Source of the DNA: an uncultured Collinsella sp.
Lineage (GTDB): Bacteria > Actinomycetota > Coriobacteriia > Coriobacteriales > Coriobacteriaceae
Assembly: GCA_900759435.1 (NCBI GenBank)
Contig: CAAEVD010000116.1
Coordinates: 1-6,249, forward strand
DNA: 6,249 nt
Direction of reading: 5' to 3'
The position numbers and the translations under genes were made by a program. Under the pieces are notes generated by a model, which saw nothing but the letters and a program-made list of their open reading frames with translations, made no database searches and was not told where the DNA came from. Of the stretch, positions 4,958-6,249 are shown one piece after another. Positions within the stretch are counted from its first letter, which is position 1. Each line of letters begins with the position of its first letter.

Positions 4958-5648
4958 GTGCCCGCACTGCGGCGCGACCCTCAAGGCCCGTACCACGCGG
5001 CTCGCTGGGCGGACGCTGTTCTGCGGCTACGAGCAGTGCGGCTGCGCGGGCGCCGAGGCCGAGCGCGAGAAGGAGCGCCAGGCCGAGGCCGAGACGGCTC
5101 GCAAGGCTGCGCTCGACAGAGCCATGCACGACTGGAAGCGGGCGGGCGTGCCCGATCGCTACGTGAGCCTCGACCACCCGTTGGCCGCCGAGATCGCCGA
5201 GTGCATGAAGCGCGGCCAGTGGGTGTACCTCTGGGGAGACGTCGGAACCCACAAGACCACCTGCGCCGCAGCCGTGGCAAAGCGCCTGGCCGGCGGCAAG
5301 CGGTCGGTGCTCATGGCGCCGATGTACCGCATCCTCGACGAGATTCAGCGCAGCTTCCACGACGGCGGCGACCCGCTCAAGCGCTACGCCGAGGTGCGCT
5401 ACCTGATCGTGGACGACCTGGGCAAGCGCAGGCCGACGGGCTTCGTGCTCGACAGCCTGTTCAGCCTGATCGACCAGCGCTACTCGGCGATGCTGCCCAC
5501 GCTGGTGACCACGCAGTACAAGCCAAGCGACCTCGTGCGCAGGCTTGCCGAGCAGGGAGACCCCGACACCGCGAAGGCAATAGTGTCGCGGCTGAGGGGC
5601 GGCGCGAGGGTCGTGCACTTCGATGGCCCGGACGGGAGGCTGCAATGA
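4935..5648 (+). CDS. DnaC/IstB-like AAA+ ATPase, probable replicative helicase loader
   Basis: Loaders of this class bind ATP and place the replicative DnaB-type helicase on single-stranded DNA at an origin. This one has 237 residues. The N-terminus carries a zinc-binding-like set (Cys9, Cys12, Cys30, Cys35, Cys37), followed by a charged coiled helix (40-64). The ATPase core has Walker A GDVGTHKT (101-108), a YLIVDDLG Walker B (156-163), a sensor-like TLVTTQYKPSDL (189-200) in the place of the usual TTN, and SRLRGG (218-223), as in the family's arginine-bearing end. The Walker A is unusual: His106 replaces the Gly before Lys107. The start follows an excellent ribosome site. No helicase gene is present in the window, so the host or a more distant phage helicase would be loaded. 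IstB-type transposition helpers share this fold, but no transposase is present here. Confidence 0.9.
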   Translation: MDFRPTTECPHCGATLKARTTRLAGRTLFCGYEQCGCAGAEAEREKERQAEAETARKAALDRAMHDWKRAGVPDRYVSLDHPLAAEIAECMKRGQWVYLWGDVGTHKTTCAAAVAKRLAGGKRSVLMAPMYRILDEIQRSFHDGGDPLKRYAEVRYLIVDDLGKRRPTGFVLDSLFSLIDQRYSAMLPTLVTTQYKPSDLVRRLAEQGDPDTAKAIVSRLRGGARVVHFDGPDGRLQ

Positions 5649-6100
5649 TCCTCGATGCGGGGGTGCTTCGCGGCTACCCCAAGGAGCGAGCCGAGCTTTA
5701 CGGCAAGCCCCACCTGGGGGCGCACTACACCCACGGCAAGGCCTACGAGGCGCTTTCGCCCCGATGCTGCGTCTGCGGCAGGCGTGCGGGAAGCGTCCAC
5801 CACGTGGCGCACCGCTCTTGGGGCGAGATTTTTCGCCTGGTGACCCCGTGCGGCACCTGGGACTTGCGAAGCCCGCTGTTCTGCCTGTGCGGCAGCGGCA
5901 CCACCGGATGCCACGACAAGTTCCACGGCGGGGCGCGGCTCAAGGCCGAGTGGGTGTGGCGCTCGAAGGTCTACGAGGAGGCCTGGTGGACCGGCGAGCT
6001 TTTGCAGGTGTACGAGCCGCATGACCCAGCGCTTTACGAATACGGATATTGGCTGATCACCGACCGTGACGGCAACGAGATGATACGAGAAGGGATGTAA
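5645..6100 (+). CDS. HNH-like Cys/His-rich protein, possible nuclease
   Basis: This 151-residue protein starts at an ATG overlapping the loader stop (ATGA), with GGGAGG (5634-5639) five bases upstream. The core has CCVCG (41-45), SVHHVAHRSWG (50-60), FCLCGSG (79-85) and GCHDKFHGG (88-96). The order Cys-x2-Cys, His-His, Cys-x-Cys, Cys-His-x3-His is that of a zinc-bound beta-beta-alpha (HNH/His-Me) nuclease fold, in which His53 would be the general base and His90/His94 metal ligands. Similar small HNH-like proteins (for example the YbcO/DUF968 type) occur in phage recombination regions. The second half (100-151) is Trp/Tyr-rich (VYEEAWWTGELLQVY) and I do not recognise it. Activity is uncertain: the middle Asn of HNH is not obvious, so a purely structural zinc protein remains possible. 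Confidence 0.72.
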   Translation: MILDAGVLRGYPKERAELYGKPHLGAHYTHGKAYEALSPRCCVCGRRAGSVHHVAHRSWGEIFRLVTPCGTWDLRSPLFCLCGSGTTGCHDKFHGGARLKAEWVWRSKVYEEAWWTGELLQVYEPHDPALYEYGYWLITDRDGNEMIREGM

Positions 6101-6103
6101 CCC

Positions 6104-6249
6104 ATGGAGATCAAGACATGCGAGCAGTACGTGCTCGATCAGCTGGAGCAGGCTCGGGCGGAGCGCGATTGGCTGCGCGGCAAGCTTGAGCAGGCGCAGG
6201 ACGAGGCAGAGGAGCTGCGCGGCAAGCTCATGGAGCGCGGCGAGCGCGA
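6104..6249 (+). CDS. N-terminal part of a coiled-coil protein (3' truncated)
   Basis: The frame is open from an ATG at 6104 to the window end and gives 48 residues. AAGGGA at 6090-6095 lies eight bases upstream. The sequence begins MEIKTCEQYVLDQLEQ and continues as a highly charged, heptad-like helix with two copies of LRGKL (24-28 and 39-43), so a coiled coil is likely. The start resembles small phage proteins that open with an 'EYVL..L' helix followed by a coiled coil, whose function is not known to me. It continues the same operon with a three-base gap. Confidence 0.7.
   Translation, partial: MEIKTCEQYVLDQLEQARAERDWLRGKLEQAQDEAEELRGKLMERGER

Noticed and set aside
4674..5645. A 323-codon minus-strand open frame opposite the helicase loader
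   Set aside because: It is a shadow of the loader gene, whose Walker motifs and ribosome site prove the + strand frame.
4935..5648. IstB transposition helper of an insertion sequence
   Set aside because: The fold is shared, but there is no IstA-type transposase or terminal inverted repeat, and the neighbours are phage replication genes.

Overview
This is a GC-rich window densely packed with genes that are all on the + strand. It reads as the early recombination and replication module of a tailed phage or prophage. There are 14 genes, 12 of them complete. Most junctions overlap by a few bases (ATGA-type or longer) or are separated by fewer than about 15 bases, so the block is probably one early operon. 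No stretch over 300 bases lacks a gene; the largest gap is about 34 bases (199-232). I see no tRNA, rRNA, insertion sequence, CRISPR array, integrase or structural gene. The host cannot be fixed from sequence alone. High GC combined with phage families more familiar from Firmicutes phages (DUF1351, ERF, DUF6291-like) fits a GC-rich gut Actinobacterium such as Eggerthella and relatives (Coriobacteriia). That assignment is inference.

Layout. 1-845: the tail of a Lys-rich protein with a Cys-x2-Cys knuckle, a single-pass membrane protein, and a small phage-type protein of unknown role. 842-1829: a RusA-family Holliday junction resolvase followed by two small unknown proteins. 1822-3378: a DUF1351-type protein with a Glu-Pro linker, then an ERF-family single-strand annealing protein with a Cys-rich tail. 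3382-4293: a small helical phage protein and a single-stranded DNA-binding protein (SSB) with a Gln/Pro/Ala linker and an acidic DGDIPL tail. 4307-5648: a replication protein (DUF6291-like N-terminus, MKDWK-type C-terminal domain) followed by a DnaC/IstB-like helicase loader. 5645-6249: an HNH-like Cys/His protein and the start of a coiled-coil protein.

How they fit together: ERF anneals strands, with DUF1351 as a probable accessory. SSB coats single strands, and RusA resolves the resulting junctions. The 4307-4957 protein and the loader would open an origin and recruit the host replicative helicase, since no DnaB-type helicase is present here.

The most interesting signal is inside the replication gene. 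Eleven 12-bp units (AGCAAA plus six variable bases) lie in perfect register at 4511-4642 and are followed at once by a nearly pure purine tract with an AATTAA core (4646-4694). Iterons followed by an A-rich, strand-asymmetric segment, inside the gene just before the helicase loader, is the layout of lambda ori in gene O next to gene P. I propose this as the phage replication origin. The second point of note is the helicase loader's Walker A motif, GDVGTHKT, in which His replaces the normally invariant Gly before the Lys.
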